Source: JABDKJ01 sp964609215 (GTDB lineage Bacteria; Bacteroidota; Bacteroidia; Flavobacteriales_D; JABDKJ01). From it: a stretch of 64,000 bases of DNA. Positions 49,175 through 58,725 of the stretch are shown here, piece by piece. The position numbers were made by a program, and so were the translations under genes. How positions within the stretch are numbered: position 1 is the first letter of the stretch; the number at the start of each line of letters is the position of its first letter. Location: positions 1 through 64,000 of the forward strand of contig CAZSQZ010000018.1 in assembly GCA_964609215.1 (NCBI GenBank). Direction: 5' to 3'. The notes beneath the pieces were generated by a model. The model searched no databases and had not been told where the DNA came from. It worked only from the letters and a program-made list of their open reading frames with translations.

Positions 49175-50680
49175 TTATTGGCTTATGTCTAATCTGATTT
49201 CGTTGTTAAATTTATTCAGATTTTCAGCGCCAACAACTATTTTTTCAGAATAGTTCTCATAATTATCGTCTGGAATAGATATTTCATAAGTTCCAGGTTT
49301 CAATGCAAGGGTATATCTTTTAGTACTTTGATTCGCGTAGAAAGTCCCAACTTCATTGCCTTGAGAATCACTCACAGAAATAGGCATATCTGTTACAGAG
49401 TTCCCATTGTGAGACAAGTAAACAAGCATAACCGCATGTTTTATTTTTGCTTCTTTAAACTCAAAGGAATAAATATCATAACCACCATGGCTATCTTCAC
49501 CTACACTTGAGATATAACCAGCAGTTCCTTTCTCATTTATGGCAATATTTTTATCATCGAGAGGAGTACTTAGAGGATATCCAAGATTAACTGGTTTTTT
49601 CCAGCCCCCATCTTTTCTTTTAGATTTGAATAAATCTCTTCCTCCCATTCCTGGATGTCCATCAGATGAAAAGTATAGGTAGCGATCATATTGTCCTAAT
49701 TGCGGAAAAGTTTCATCATAGATGGTATTTACGCTTTCATCCAATTGAACAGGTTCACTCCATTTTCCATTAGGAAGTTTTCTTGATAAATAAATATCAA
49801 TTCCACCTAGGCTAGATTCATGATGACTAGCAAAATACATTTCTTGCAAATCTTCTGTTATAGTAACTCCGTTCGTAAGTTCATAGCCTTTTAAATTTTC
49901 AAAATCTTCGGAAGAAAAATCAAATTGTCCATTTGTTTTAGAATAATTGTTCATTTTTCCTGAGTTCAAGTCGTTTCCATTAAAAACGAAAAGCATTTCT
50001 GAGTTTGAAGACATCCCTAAGGCTAAGTCCATCTTGGTACTATTAACCGGTGTATCAAAAGCTTTTAGACTATTGATTTCTCCGTTTGTTCCACTAGCCA
50101 TATAAACCTCAAACGGCTTTTGACCACTTTTTAATTTCTTTCCGCTAGCCGATTTCCTATTTGATGAGAACACGAGTGTGTTTTCATCATTTGAAATAAA
50201 AGGAAGGATATCATCTTCACTAGAATTGATATTCGGCCCCATATTCTTCATTTCAACATTAACAGGATGAGCCATAAGTGTTTGACCAACTTTACTCTTA
50301 GTAATGAGTCTTTTGGTAGCTTTACTTTTCTCAGTAGGGTTATTGTTTATTTTCTTTTTAGCAATGTTTATTGCCTTTATAAATTCTCCATTTCTCATGT
50401 AAGCGGAAAGCAACTTTTCTTCTAAAACTTGAGAGTTTTCCAGCGCCTTTGCTTTTTCATAATATTCAACCGCTTTTGCAGAATTATTTAATTCTGTCAT
50501 ACAGTCGCCTAAGATTTGAAGATATTGAGCGTTTCCCTCGTTTTTTGATACGAGTTTCTCGTAAATAGCAGTTGCCGCTTTTACATTTCCTCTGTCAAGA
50601 AATTTTTGAGCTTTTTTATCAGATTTTTGCCCCGTCAAAATGAATGGTGCAAGAAAAAGGATGAGTATAAGGGTTCGCAT
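49175..50680 (-). CDS. PorE-like TPR / PD40 envelope protein
   Basis: 501 aa. Signal peptide MRTLILILFLAPFILTGQ. TPR region about 20-135 (AYNYEKA-like helices: AATAIYEKLVSKN, AVEYYEKAKALEN). PD40/TolB-like propeller about 140-385 with MKNMGPNINSSEDD, TLVFSSNRKS, YLYFSSDGHPGMGGRDLF, and a carboxypeptidase-regulatory-like C-domain (YTLALKPGTYEISIPDD). There is no OmpA-like domain. The TPR-PD40 layout matches the T9SS protein PorE. Third of three paralogues in tandem, so a cell-envelope anchoring or T9SS accessory role is inferred. Confidence 0.88.
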   Translation of the reverse strand: MRTLILILFLAPFILTGQKSDKKAQKFLDRGNVKAATAIYEKLVSKNEGNAQYLQILGDCMTELNNSAKAVEYYEKAKALENSQVLEEKLLSAYMRNGEFIKAINIAKKKINNNPTEKSKATKRLITKSKVGQTLMAHPVNVEMKNMGPNINSSEDDILPFISNDENTLVFSSNRKSASGKKLKSGQKPFEVYMASGTNGEINSLKAFDTPVNSTKMDLALGMSSNSEMLFVFNGNDLNSGKMNNYSKTNGQFDFSSEDFENLKGYELTNGVTITEDLQEMYFASHHESSLGGIDIYLSRKLPNGKWSEPVQLDESVNTIYDETFPQLGQYDRYLYFSSDGHPGMGGRDLFKSKRKDGGWKKPVNLGYPLSTPLDDKNIAINEKGTAGYISSVGEDSHGGYDIYSFEFKEAKIKHAVMLVYLSHNGNSVTDMPISVSDSQGNEVGTFYANQSTKRYTLALKPGTYEISIPDDNYENYSEKIVVGAENLNKFNNEIRLDISQ

Positions 50681-50738
50681 TTTTGTATATTAGGTTTATG
50701 TTTGTTTGACGTTTTTATTGTGGTTTAATCTAAGTCAC

Positions 50739-52274
50739 TTATTTTTTCAAAAACAATTTTTTAAGGTGTGTCTTTCCGTCTACTTCAGCATCTATAACGA
50801 TTAACTCTTCATAGAACTCTTGATAACCATCGGCTTCAATACTAATATTGTAACTGCCCGGAACTAGAGGGATCATATACTTTCCTGTATTTCTTTTTGG
50901 CCTGTAAATACCATAAATATTGTCCTGTTCATCTAGAACTACAATGTCGCTTTCAACAGGTATTTCGGTTCCTGATTCAAGTACACTAAATTCCATCATG
51001 GCAGGTTTATACTTCTTTTCATGAAATACTACTCTGTAAATGTCTAAATCGCCTAAGCCATCATTTCTATACATTGATACATACGCATGAGAACCATTTT
51101 TGTTAAAAGAAATAGTTCTATTATCCTCAGGAGTGTTAATTGGGAAGCCTAAATTGACTACATCTCCCCATGAATTAGCCTCAGTATTCCAAACGGTGAC
51201 ATTTAAATCATAGCCTCCCATCCCAGGGTGACCATTAGAGGAAAAGAATAGTTTATCACCTTGAGCTAGAAAAGGAAAATCTTCATCTCCAGCTGTATTC
51301 ACGGTCGGACCTAAATTTTGACTTTTACCCCAAGATCCATTCGGAAGTTTTCTAGACATATATAAATCTAATCCACCATAACCTCCTGGTCTTCTGGAAG
51401 CAAAGAACAGTGTGTTTCCATCATCCGAAAAAGAAGCTGATGTTTCCAATTCTTCACTGTTCACATTTATTCCAAGCTTCTTTATTGGATTGTATTTAGT
51501 GCTTTCCCAATTACTTAGATAAATATCACCATATTCATCCACATGATCAATATATACCATCATTTCTAAACCATCTCTGGACAGACCAACCACCTGTTCA
51601 TCTAAGTTTGTGTTAATGGTTGTTCCCGTATTTTTGAGTTTTGGGTAGTCCGAATTAAATTTTTGAACCATGAAAATATCAGAGTTGTAATATCCATCGA
51701 ATTCTACCATAGTACCTGCTTTTTTTCTTCTGGAAGTAAATACTAGCGAGGACTCATCTTCAGTAATATATGGGTAGTAGTCTGGGTATTCAGAATTAAC
51801 TTTAGGTCCTAAATTTTGAAATTCAACGTTAACAGGGTTCTGCATAAGAATTTTTGCAGCCTCATTATTTATTAAAAGCCTTTTTATTTCCAACTCTAGA
51901 TCCAGAGGTAAAATCGATTTATGTTTTTCTAGAATAAAAGTAGATCTATCAAAATTGTACTCGAAAGTATAAGCTTTAGCAAGTAAATATGCAGCTTCGC
52001 CATTTGATATGTTATTTCTAAATAGTTTTTCTAGAATAGGAATTGCTAACGTCCTGTCCATATTTGTTTCAAGGATACAAATGGATGCACTAATAGCATT
52101 TTCAACATTTAAGGAATCTGTTTCCAGCAGTTTTTCATAAATAGGAAGAGCCTCCTGATAATTTCTATTCTTGAAGTGAGTCTCTGCTAACTTTTGCGGC
52201 TTTTGACCTAGTAAGCTATGGCTTAAAATTAAGCATAGCAGTACAGTCAATACATTAAAATGGTTCGTACACAT
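50739..52274 (-). CDS. PorE-like TPR / PD40 envelope protein
   Basis: 511 aa. Signal peptide ends near SHSLLGQ. TPR helices about 25-130 (FKNRNYQEALPIYEKLLE), then a PD40 propeller (FQNLGPKVNSEYPDYYPY, SLVFTSRRKKAG, TLFFASRRPGGYGGLDLYMS, LFFSSNGHPGMGGYDLNV), and a C-terminal carboxypeptidase-regulatory-like domain (MIPLVPGSYNISIEADGYQEF). It lacks an OmpA-like domain. Paralogue of both neighbours with conserved order. Role inferred from PorE similarity only. Confidence 0.88.
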   Translation of the reverse strand: MCTNHFNVLTVLLCLILSHSLLGQKPQKLAETHFKNRNYQEALPIYEKLLETDSLNVENAISASICILETNMDRTLAIPILEKLFRNNISNGEAAYLLAKAYTFEYNFDRSTFILEKHKSILPLDLELEIKRLLINNEAAKILMQNPVNVEFQNLGPKVNSEYPDYYPYITEDESSLVFTSRRKKAGTMVEFDGYYNSDIFMVQKFNSDYPKLKNTGTTINTNLDEQVVGLSRDGLEMMVYIDHVDEYGDIYLSNWESTKYNPIKKLGINVNSEELETSASFSDDGNTLFFASRRPGGYGGLDLYMSRKLPNGSWGKSQNLGPTVNTAGDEDFPFLAQGDKLFFSSNGHPGMGGYDLNVTVWNTEANSWGDVVNLGFPINTPEDNRTISFNKNGSHAYVSMYRNDGLGDLDIYRVVFHEKKYKPAMMEFSVLESGTEIPVESDIVVLDEQDNIYGIYRPKRNTGKYMIPLVPGSYNISIEADGYQEFYEELIVIDAEVDGKTHLKKLFLKK

Positions 52275-52296
52275 AATTTTTATAAAAAACTAAATT

Positions 52297-54528
52297 CTAG
52301 TTTCCGGTAATTTTAAGAAACTGGTATTTAGTGTATTTTTCAATATTTTGATAATCTCCTCTATAGGTAGGGCCTTGCACGGATGAATCAACGGTTTTGA
52401 CAATAACCTTAGATGCATCTACACCTTTTGCCTTCAATGAAGAAATTAAATTCTCTTTTCCTTTTTCTGCTCTTGCCTTAGCAAGTTTGTCATTGGTTAC
52501 CCATGTTTTCGTGGGTACTCTTGAAGCACTACCTTCGATAATAATATTAACTGAGCCTTTTAAATTGATAATGTCCTTTAGGTCATCAATAAATATTTCA
52601 AAACGTTCGCGATCTAAACTTGTTCCAGTTTGGTTGTAACCATAGTATACATCAAAGTAAGCATTTCCTGCCTCACTGGTGGATACTACTGTTATATCAT
52701 CTTTAGTGGTTGAAATAACAGTGACATCATCTTCTGTAACTTTAGTTTGGGTAACATCACCATCCTTGACTTCCTCAACAATTACATCGTCTGGAGAATC
52801 CATTTTTTCATCGCTTGCTACATCATTTTCATCACTTGCGGGCTTAACATCTACTTCGATATCATCACCAGCTACTTTACTGTTTTCAAGATTCACTGGA
52901 TCCAATAAAATCTCTCTATTGATTTCTCTGTATGATGAACCACAATCTATGGAGATCGTTTCTTGTTTAATGGAAATACCATTTACTGTATAATCAATAT
53001 CATAGTCATTACACGGTTCTAAAATGGCAACAAAAACACCATCTCTTGATCTTGGCTTATAACTTTTCGTTATTTCCGTTTGTGTATTAGTTACGTAGAT
53101 AGCAATATCCTCAGGCAAATCTGCATCCGGAGAAATAATAGCTCCTTTAAGAACAGCTAAATTGATTTCTTCTGGAGGGGTAGGTAAATTAATTCTGTAA
53201 ATATCCTTTTTACCATATCCGCCATCCCTATCAGATGAGAAATAAGCTCTCTTACTATCAGATGATATCACGTAGAAAACATCATCTTCTACTGTATTTA
53301 TAGGATATCCAATATTTTCTGGTTCACTCCAGTTGCCTTCATCATCTAAAGTTGATTTGAAAATATCAAATCCTCCCATGGATCTATGCCCTTCAGATGC
53401 AAAATAAAGTGTTTTCCCATCAGGATGGATAAACGGTGCATCTTCATTATATTTTGTATTAACTTGGCTAGGAAGAGCTAAAGATTTACTCCATTTTCCA
53501 TTAGGAAGCCTTACCACCCTATAGATGTCTCTTTCTCCTTTTCCTCCTGGTCTATCACTAACATAATACATAGTATTTCCATCAGAAGTCAGTGCTATAT
53601 GCGTTTCCCAATGCTTAGAGTTAATGTCGGTTCCTAATAAGACAGGATCTGACCAAAATTCTCCAACCATCTTACTTTCTTTTAAAGCACCATCTCCAAT
53701 ACTACCATCATAAACGAATAACTGTTGTCCATCAGGAGTTACATTTACTGTTGCCAAGTGATTATCTACTTGATTAATATTTAATAACTCCGGCTGGCTC
53801 CAATTACCTGCGTTATCAGCATAGGCTATATAAATATCCTCAAAGAATTTACCATCTTCTGCCACCGTGCTCAAGTTGGTGCTATCTTGTCTAATTCTTC
53901 TGCTGGTATAATAAAGAGCTCTTTCATCTACAGAAATTACAGGAGAAAAATCATCGTAAGGCCCATTCACTTCCGGTCCCAGATTTACAATATTGGCATC
54001 CTGTATTGGGTTTTGAACAAAGTAAATCGCGTTTTTAGTAGTTTCAATGTATCGTTGACAATCATCTTTTAAATGATGCTTCTTTGGAAGCAGTTCATTC
54101 GCTTTGTTGAAATTATTTAATGCTTCATCCAATTGATAATTCAATAAATAAGCCATGCCTAAGTAATACGGAGTTTCAAGAGGGGCATTTACCTCTTGTG
54201 GGTCAAAAGGGTTATAGCCATCTATATTCCAATTGGAGAAATTGTCAGATCTTAATTGCTCAGCAATTTTCAAATACTGCAAAGATTTCTTTCTGTCAAG
54301 GCTAGAATGTATGTATGCATAACCCGTTTTATAATTAAGATTAGCATTTTCAGAGTGGTCTGTTACTAAATCTATCCAAATATCCAGGGCTTCGTCAAAA
54401 TTATCCTCTTCCATTAAAAGATTCGCTTCACGAAATTTTTCTCGAAAGTCGAAATCCATGTAATCTTCTTGGGCTATAATATTAGTTCCCAAAAAGAGAC
54501 AAATAAGTAGAAGCATTTTTTTGCTCAT
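52297..54528 (-). CDS. PorE-like protein: TPR, PD40, CRD and OmpA-like domain
   Basis: 743 aa. Signal peptide to about 19 (LLLICLFLGTNIIAQ). TPR about 25-165, PD40 about 175-455 (NLGPEVNGPYDDFSPVIS, YYTSRRI, TLYFASEGHRSMGGFDIF, RAYFSSDRDGGYG), a carboxypeptidase-regulatory-like domain about 460-545, a ~70-aa Asp/Val/Thr-rich linker, then a C-terminal domain with VNIIIEGSASRVPT, LAKARAEKGKENL and KVIVKTVD that has an OmpA-like peptidoglycan-binding pattern. This full order is that of PorE, which anchors T9SS to peptidoglycan. Of the three paralogues it alone has the OmpA-like end. First gene of the tandem set. Confidence 0.88.
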   Translation of the reverse strand: MSKKMLLLICLFLGTNIIAQEDYMDFDFREKFREANLLMEEDNFDEALDIWIDLVTDHSENANLNYKTGYAYIHSSLDRKKSLQYLKIAEQLRSDNFSNWNIDGYNPFDPQEVNAPLETPYYLGMAYLLNYQLDEALNNFNKANELLPKKHHLKDDCQRYIETTKNAIYFVQNPIQDANIVNLGPEVNGPYDDFSPVISVDERALYYTSRRIRQDSTNLSTVAEDGKFFEDIYIAYADNAGNWSQPELLNINQVDNHLATVNVTPDGQQLFVYDGSIGDGALKESKMVGEFWSDPVLLGTDINSKHWETHIALTSDGNTMYYVSDRPGGKGERDIYRVVRLPNGKWSKSLALPSQVNTKYNEDAPFIHPDGKTLYFASEGHRSMGGFDIFKSTLDDEGNWSEPENIGYPINTVEDDVFYVISSDSKRAYFSSDRDGGYGKKDIYRINLPTPPEEINLAVLKGAIISPDADLPEDIAIYVTNTQTEITKSYKPRSRDGVFVAILEPCNDYDIDYTVNGISIKQETISIDCGSSYREINREILLDPVNLENSKVAGDDIEVDVKPASDENDVASDEKMDSPDDVIVEEVKDGDVTQTKVTEDDVTVISTTKDDITVVSTSEAGNAYFDVYYGYNQTGTSLDRERFEIFIDDLKDIINLKGSVNIIIEGSASRVPTKTWVTNDKLAKARAEKGKENLISSLKAKGVDASKVIVKTVDSSVQGPTYRGDYQNIEKYTKYQFLKITGN

Positions 54529-54596
54529 CGAATTATTTTAGTGTAGTTAATTTGTTTTACGTCAGGTATCAATAAAAGTTAAAAATAATAGAATAA

Positions 54597-55976
54597 TTAT
54601 AATTCACGATTTGGATCGAAAGATTCTAAGTAATCCGCTACTTTGCGAACGAAACTTCCTCCAAGCGCTCCATCAATTACTCTATGGTCGTATGCATGCG
54701 ATAAAAACATCATATGTCTTATTCCAATATAATCACCTTGATCAGTTTCTATAACAGCAGGCTTTTTTCTAATCGCGCCAACAGCCATTATTGCGCACTG
54801 AGGTTGATTAATAATAGGTGTTCCCATCACATTTCCAAAGGTTCCAACATTTGTAATTGTATAGCTTCCACCTTGTATTTCCTCTGGTTTCAGCTTATTC
54901 TCTCTAGCTCTTTTTGCTAAATCATTTACTTCTTTAGCTAAACCTGTTAAATTGAAACGATCTGCTTTCTTAATTACTGGAACAATCAAGTTCCCAGATG
55001 GTAAAGCAGTAGCCATTCCTATGTTTATATCTTTTTTCTTTATGATATTTTGACCATCAACAGAGACGTTAATCATTGGCATATCTTTAATTGCCTTGAT
55101 TATCGCTTCCATAAAAATTGGAGTATAGGTGATCTTTTCACCTTCCCTTGTCATAAAATCCTTTTTCACTTTGTTTCTCCAATTCACAATATTGGTGACA
55201 TCTGCCTCAACATAAGATGTTACATGAGGCGATACCTGTTTTGACATAACCATATGGTCAGCAATGAGTTTCCTCATTCTGTCCATTTCAATTATTTCAT
55301 CACCTCCACTAACAGAAATTGCTGGCGCATTTACCTCAACTTTTGGTGTTCTAGTTGTTTTCACCTCTGGAACTTCAGATGGTGTTGAAGCAGCAGGTAC
55401 TGTAGTCGGTTGCGCTTGTTTGTTTCGTGTTGGGATATAGGCTAAGATGTCTTTTTTAGTTAATCTTCCATTTTTTCCTGTTCCGGGAATTTGATCCAAC
55501 TCAACGATTTCAATACCCTCTGCAATTGCAATATTTCTTACCAAAGGTGAATAAAACCTTCCAGATGCCCCCGTTCGTGAAAGCCCGTTAGAATGGACCA
55601 CTTGACTTTCAATTTTGGAATGAACAGTTCCATTATCAGGAACCTGAGAAGGTGCTGGAATATTTACTTTGGGTGCTTCTTGAACCGTTGCAGCAGGGGT
55701 AGGAGTGGTAGCAGAATTTCCTAAAGATTCACTTGCATCACTTGTCATAACAGCAATAACCTCTCCGACTTGCACAACATCACCTTCTTGAAAAAGAATT
55801 TCTCTTAAAATGCCTCCTTCTGGTGCAGGGACCTCACTATCTACTTTGTCTGTAGCTATTTCTAATACAGATTCGTCTGCTTCTACAGTATCACCAATTG
55901 CTTTTAACCATTTCGTAATTGTAGCCTCCGCCACACTTTCTCCCATTTTTGGAAGAATTAATTCAATTCTTGCCAT
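54597..55976 (-). CDS. 2-oxo acid dehydrogenase E2 (dihydrolipoyl acyltransferase)
   Basis: 459 aa. One lipoyl domain (1-80, lipoylated Lys44 in ATDKVDSE), Ala/Pro-rich linker with many Thr, peripheral subunit-binding domain (about 145-190: SPLVRNIAIAEGIEIVELDQ, GRLTKKDIL), linker, and the catalytic acyltransferase domain with HAYDHRVIDGALGG carrying the catalytic His and Asp. It forms the core of pyruvate, 2-oxoglutarate or branched-chain dehydrogenase complexes; which one cannot be told from this gene. No E1 or E3 gene is adjacent. Confidence 0.95.
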   Translation of the reverse strand: MARIELILPKMGESVAEATITKWLKAIGDTVEADESVLEIATDKVDSEVPAPEGGILREILFQEGDVVQVGEVIAVMTSDASESLGNSATTPTPAATVQEAPKVNIPAPSQVPDNGTVHSKIESQVVHSNGLSRTGASGRFYSPLVRNIAIAEGIEIVELDQIPGTGKNGRLTKKDILAYIPTRNKQAQPTTVPAASTPSEVPEVKTTRTPKVEVNAPAISVSGGDEIIEMDRMRKLIADHMVMSKQVSPHVTSYVEADVTNIVNWRNKVKKDFMTREGEKITYTPIFMEAIIKAIKDMPMINVSVDGQNIIKKKDINIGMATALPSGNLIVPVIKKADRFNLTGLAKEVNDLAKRARENKLKPEEIQGGSYTITNVGTFGNVMGTPIINQPQCAIMAVGAIRKKPAVIETDQGDYIGIRHMMFLSHAYDHRVIDGALGGSFVRKVADYLESFDPNREL

Positions 55977-56050
55977 TACAGATAAATTTCAATGCAAATT
56001 TAGTTATCTAGGCTTGTTTTCCAACTCAGATTTAAAGGGTTTTCAACGGA

Positions 56051-58000
56051 CTATTGAACCAATTGTGTTCCTAATTTTTTAAATGCTTTTTGAATAATGG
56101 ATAAATCGGTAGAAATCTTATAATTTCTGGCATAAACAATATTTAGTTTTTGCTTAGTGGCATCGGAAGTTTCTGGAGTTTTAAGAGTGTAGAGAGGAGA
56201 AATGATGCCTTTTTTTAGTGTGGGTAGCTTTAATCTATTATTTGTTCCAGTACAGAAACCAACCCAAGTTCTCTTTCCAGCCATCACTCGAAAAATATTC
56301 TTTATAAACCCTATTTTATTTTCAATTAAAAGAAATATTAGAGGGTATGTTAATAGAAAAAATAAACTTAATGTGAAATCAAGAATTCTCTTATTTCTCC
56401 TATTCACGGGAGAGCTCAGTGTATCTAAATCTAGAATAAAGAGTTCTCCTGAATCTTTAATAGAGTTACTTCCAATAATGAACAGACTTTCTGGTGGAGC
56501 AATTTTAAAGTCCAATTTTTTATCTTCTAACCTTGCCATCATATTTATTATTTCCTGAGAGGAAATGTCCTTGGCACAAAAAACTACTTCATCGACTTTG
56601 TCAATATTTATTATTTCTGAAATTTTGTAAATACTATGTTCAATGTCCTCATCAAGTTCTTCTGAGTCAAGAACTCTAATAAAAGAAGAGCCAAATTCGG
56701 TTTGATTCAATAAATTAATAATTCTAGATGTTTCTTCCTGTCCTCCGATAATTAGAAAACGCTGTGCTTTTTTCTGTTCAAATTTTAAACCGCTAAAGAA
56801 AATCCCAAAAATAAACCTGGAGACAAAATAATAAGCCAAGGCTAATAAAGGGCTTGCCAATACCAAAACCCTTGAAAATCTGAGATTTTCGGGAAGAAGT
56901 GAATAGATAAGAATAATTAGAACAGACCCTCCAGCAATGCCTTTAATCAAGTTAATTGATTTTTGATTTTTGTCATAAAATCCGCTAAGCGCATTACTTG
57001 TAATCCAAATTAAAGAGAATGCTGTAAATGCCCATAGGCTTAAGTTGTCAGGTATGTCTTTGTTTGAAAAAGATTCATAATAGTTTTTTGCCGTATAAAG
57101 AATTGAAAGAAGGACTATGAAGTCAAAAACTGGCAATGCCATTCTTTTAATAAACCTGCTTAGTACAGCTACTCCTGCCCTTAGATAAATGGCTATTTTT
57201 ATGAAAAAAGAGAAAAGTTGAGCATTGCTTTTGCTGAAATGTTTTTTAGCAAAAATGATCATAGCGTTGTAGAAAACGAAAACATAGTTTAGGCTTCCTT
57301 TCTTAGTGCTTTCCCCTTTATAGTGAATGATGCTTGTTTTTGGAAAATAATAATTTTTAAATCCTCCTAACTGAATTCTATAAGACAGATCAATGTCTTC
57401 ACCGTACATAAAAAAAGCTTCATCCAGAAGCCCAACTTTATCTAAAGCTGTTTTTCGCATCAACATAAATGCACCAGAAAGCACATCTATTTCATGTATT
57501 TCATTTTTGTCTAAATTTCCTAAGTGGTATTGGTTGAATTTTCTGGATTTAGGGAAAAGTGTTGATAGCCCAAAAATTTTGTAAAATGCAACTGAAGGTG
57601 TAGGAAGTCCCCTCTTTGACTCAGGAAGAAAATTTCCCTTACCATCAATCATTTTAACTCCTAAACCACCTGCATCTGAATGTTGGTCCATAAATTCAAT
57701 CACCTTTTCCAGGGTATCTTCCTCTACAAGAGTATCTGGATTTAGAAGAAGAATATATTCTCCCTTAGCTAATCTCATGGCTTGATTATTCGCCTTTGAA
57801 AAACCTAAATTTTGTTTGTTGTCCAATAAGATAAATTCCGAAAATTTATCTTTTACCATTTGCACAGACCCATCCACAGATGCATTATCTACAACGAATA
57901 CTTCACCAGAAACTCTCTTTAAGGCCTTGCGCACAGAATGCAAACATTGTTCAAGAAAATGCTCTACATTATAATTAACTATGATAATGGAAATCTTCAT
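56051..58000 (-). CDS. GT2 glycosyltransferase fused to a degenerate phosphoglycosyltransferase
   Basis: 649 aa. Residues 1-265: GT2 domain with IIIVNYNVEHFLEQCL, VVDNASVDGS, the NPDT motif, and FFMYGEDIDLSYR. About 265-410: membrane helices. About 412-520: a Rossmann-like domain (RFLIIGGQEETSRIINLLN) as in polyprenyl glycosylphosphotransferases. About 525-649: a KRILDFTLSLFFLLTYPLIF re-entrant helix and NIFRVMAGKRTWVGF, matching KRIIDLSVSF and FFNVIKGDMSLVG of the intact enzyme encoded at 32,258, but the segment between, which carries the RTM and Asp-Glu catalytic residues, is missing. The transferase half is therefore probably inactive. Overlaps recR by 4 bases (ATGA). Confidence 0.92.
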   Translation of the reverse strand: MKISIIIVNYNVEHFLEQCLHSVRKALKRVSGEVFVVDNASVDGSVQMVKDKFSEFILLDNKQNLGFSKANNQAMRLAKGEYILLLNPDTLVEEDTLEKVIEFMDQHSDAGGLGVKMIDGKGNFLPESKRGLPTPSVAFYKIFGLSTLFPKSRKFNQYHLGNLDKNEIHEIDVLSGAFMLMRKTALDKVGLLDEAFFMYGEDIDLSYRIQLGGFKNYYFPKTSIIHYKGESTKKGSLNYVFVFYNAMIIFAKKHFSKSNAQLFSFFIKIAIYLRAGVAVLSRFIKRMALPVFDFIVLLSILYTAKNYYESFSNKDIPDNLSLWAFTAFSLIWITSNALSGFYDKNQKSINLIKGIAGGSVLIILIYSLLPENLRFSRVLVLASPLLALAYYFVSRFIFGIFFSGLKFEQKKAQRFLIIGGQEETSRIINLLNQTEFGSSFIRVLDSEELDEDIEHSIYKISEIINIDKVDEVVFCAKDISSQEIINMMARLEDKKLDFKIAPPESLFIIGSNSIKDSGELFILDLDTLSSPVNRRNKRILDFTLSLFFLLTYPLIFLLIENKIGFIKNIFRVMAGKRTWVGFCTGTNNRLKLPTLKKGIISPLYTLKTPETSDATKQKLNIVYARNYKISTDLSIIQKAFKKLGTQLVQ

Positions 58001-58620
58001 GAATTGCTTACCGAACTTTCAAAGGGTTTACGGTCTAAAATGGATCTTCCAAGTGTGACCTCATCAGTAAATTCTAATTCGTTTCCAACACTAATTCCCT
58101 TTGCAATACTGGTAACTAAAACTTTTTTTTCATCTAGTTTTTTGTAAAGATAAAAAGCTGTGGTATCTCCTTCTAAAGTGGGACTCAGTGCAAGTATAAC
58201 TTCCCTAATATTTGAGGACTGATCAATTCTACTATTTAATTCGGCAATCTTCAAATCTTTCGGACCAATTCCGTCCATAGGAGATATTTTTCCACCCAAT
58301 ACATGATAAACGCCTTGGTATTGTTGAGTGGCCTCTATCGCCATTATATCTCTAATGTCTTCAACTACACAAACAAGAGATTTATCTCTATGCATATTGG
58401 AACATATGGTGCATTTTTCTTCATCCGCAAGGTTAAAACATTGTTTGCAAAACTTAATGTTAGCTTTTAATTCGCTAAAGGCGTTTGAAAAGCGCAATAC
58501 TTCCTCTTCAGTTCTACCAAGAAGGTTTAAGACCAATCTAAAAGCGGTCTTTCTCCCAATTCCTGGCAATGAGGAAAGCTGATCGACAGCGTTTTCTATA
58601 AATTTTGAAGATGACTGCAT
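57997..58620 (-). CDS. recR: Recombination protein RecR
   Basis: 207 aa. Helix-hairpin-helix SLPGIGRKTAFRLVLNLL, the C4 zinc finger (CKQCFNLADEEKCTIC), and the Toprim domain (VCVVEDIRDIMAIE, YHVLGGKISPMDGIGP). With RecO and RecF it loads RecA at gaps and stalled forks. The ATG (58,620) is followed upstream by TATTTTTG at 58,641-58,634, a possible -7 box without a matching -33 element. Confidence 0.96.
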   Translation of the reverse strand: MQSSSKFIENAVDQLSSLPGIGRKTAFRLVLNLLGRTEEEVLRFSNAFSELKANIKFCKQCFNLADEEKCTICSNMHRDKSLVCVVEDIRDIMAIEATQQYQGVYHVLGGKISPMDGIGPKDLKIAELNSRIDQSSNIREVILALSPTLEGDTTAFYLYKKLDEKKVLVTSIAKGISVGNELEFTDEVTLGRSILDRKPFESSVSNS

Positions 58621-58725
58621 AAATACAATAATGCAAAAATAAAGTAATAAGAATTTTAAAAGTGTAGAATATCAACTATAATTTTCCGTTATCTTGCTTT
58701 ATCAAATGAAACGTAAAAGTTTAAA

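Noticed and set aside
58634..58641. TATTTTTG box upstream of recR as a promoter
   Set aside because: It matches the -7 consensus, but no TTG lies at the right distance and the leader would be only about 7 nt. Left as a note in the recR entry.
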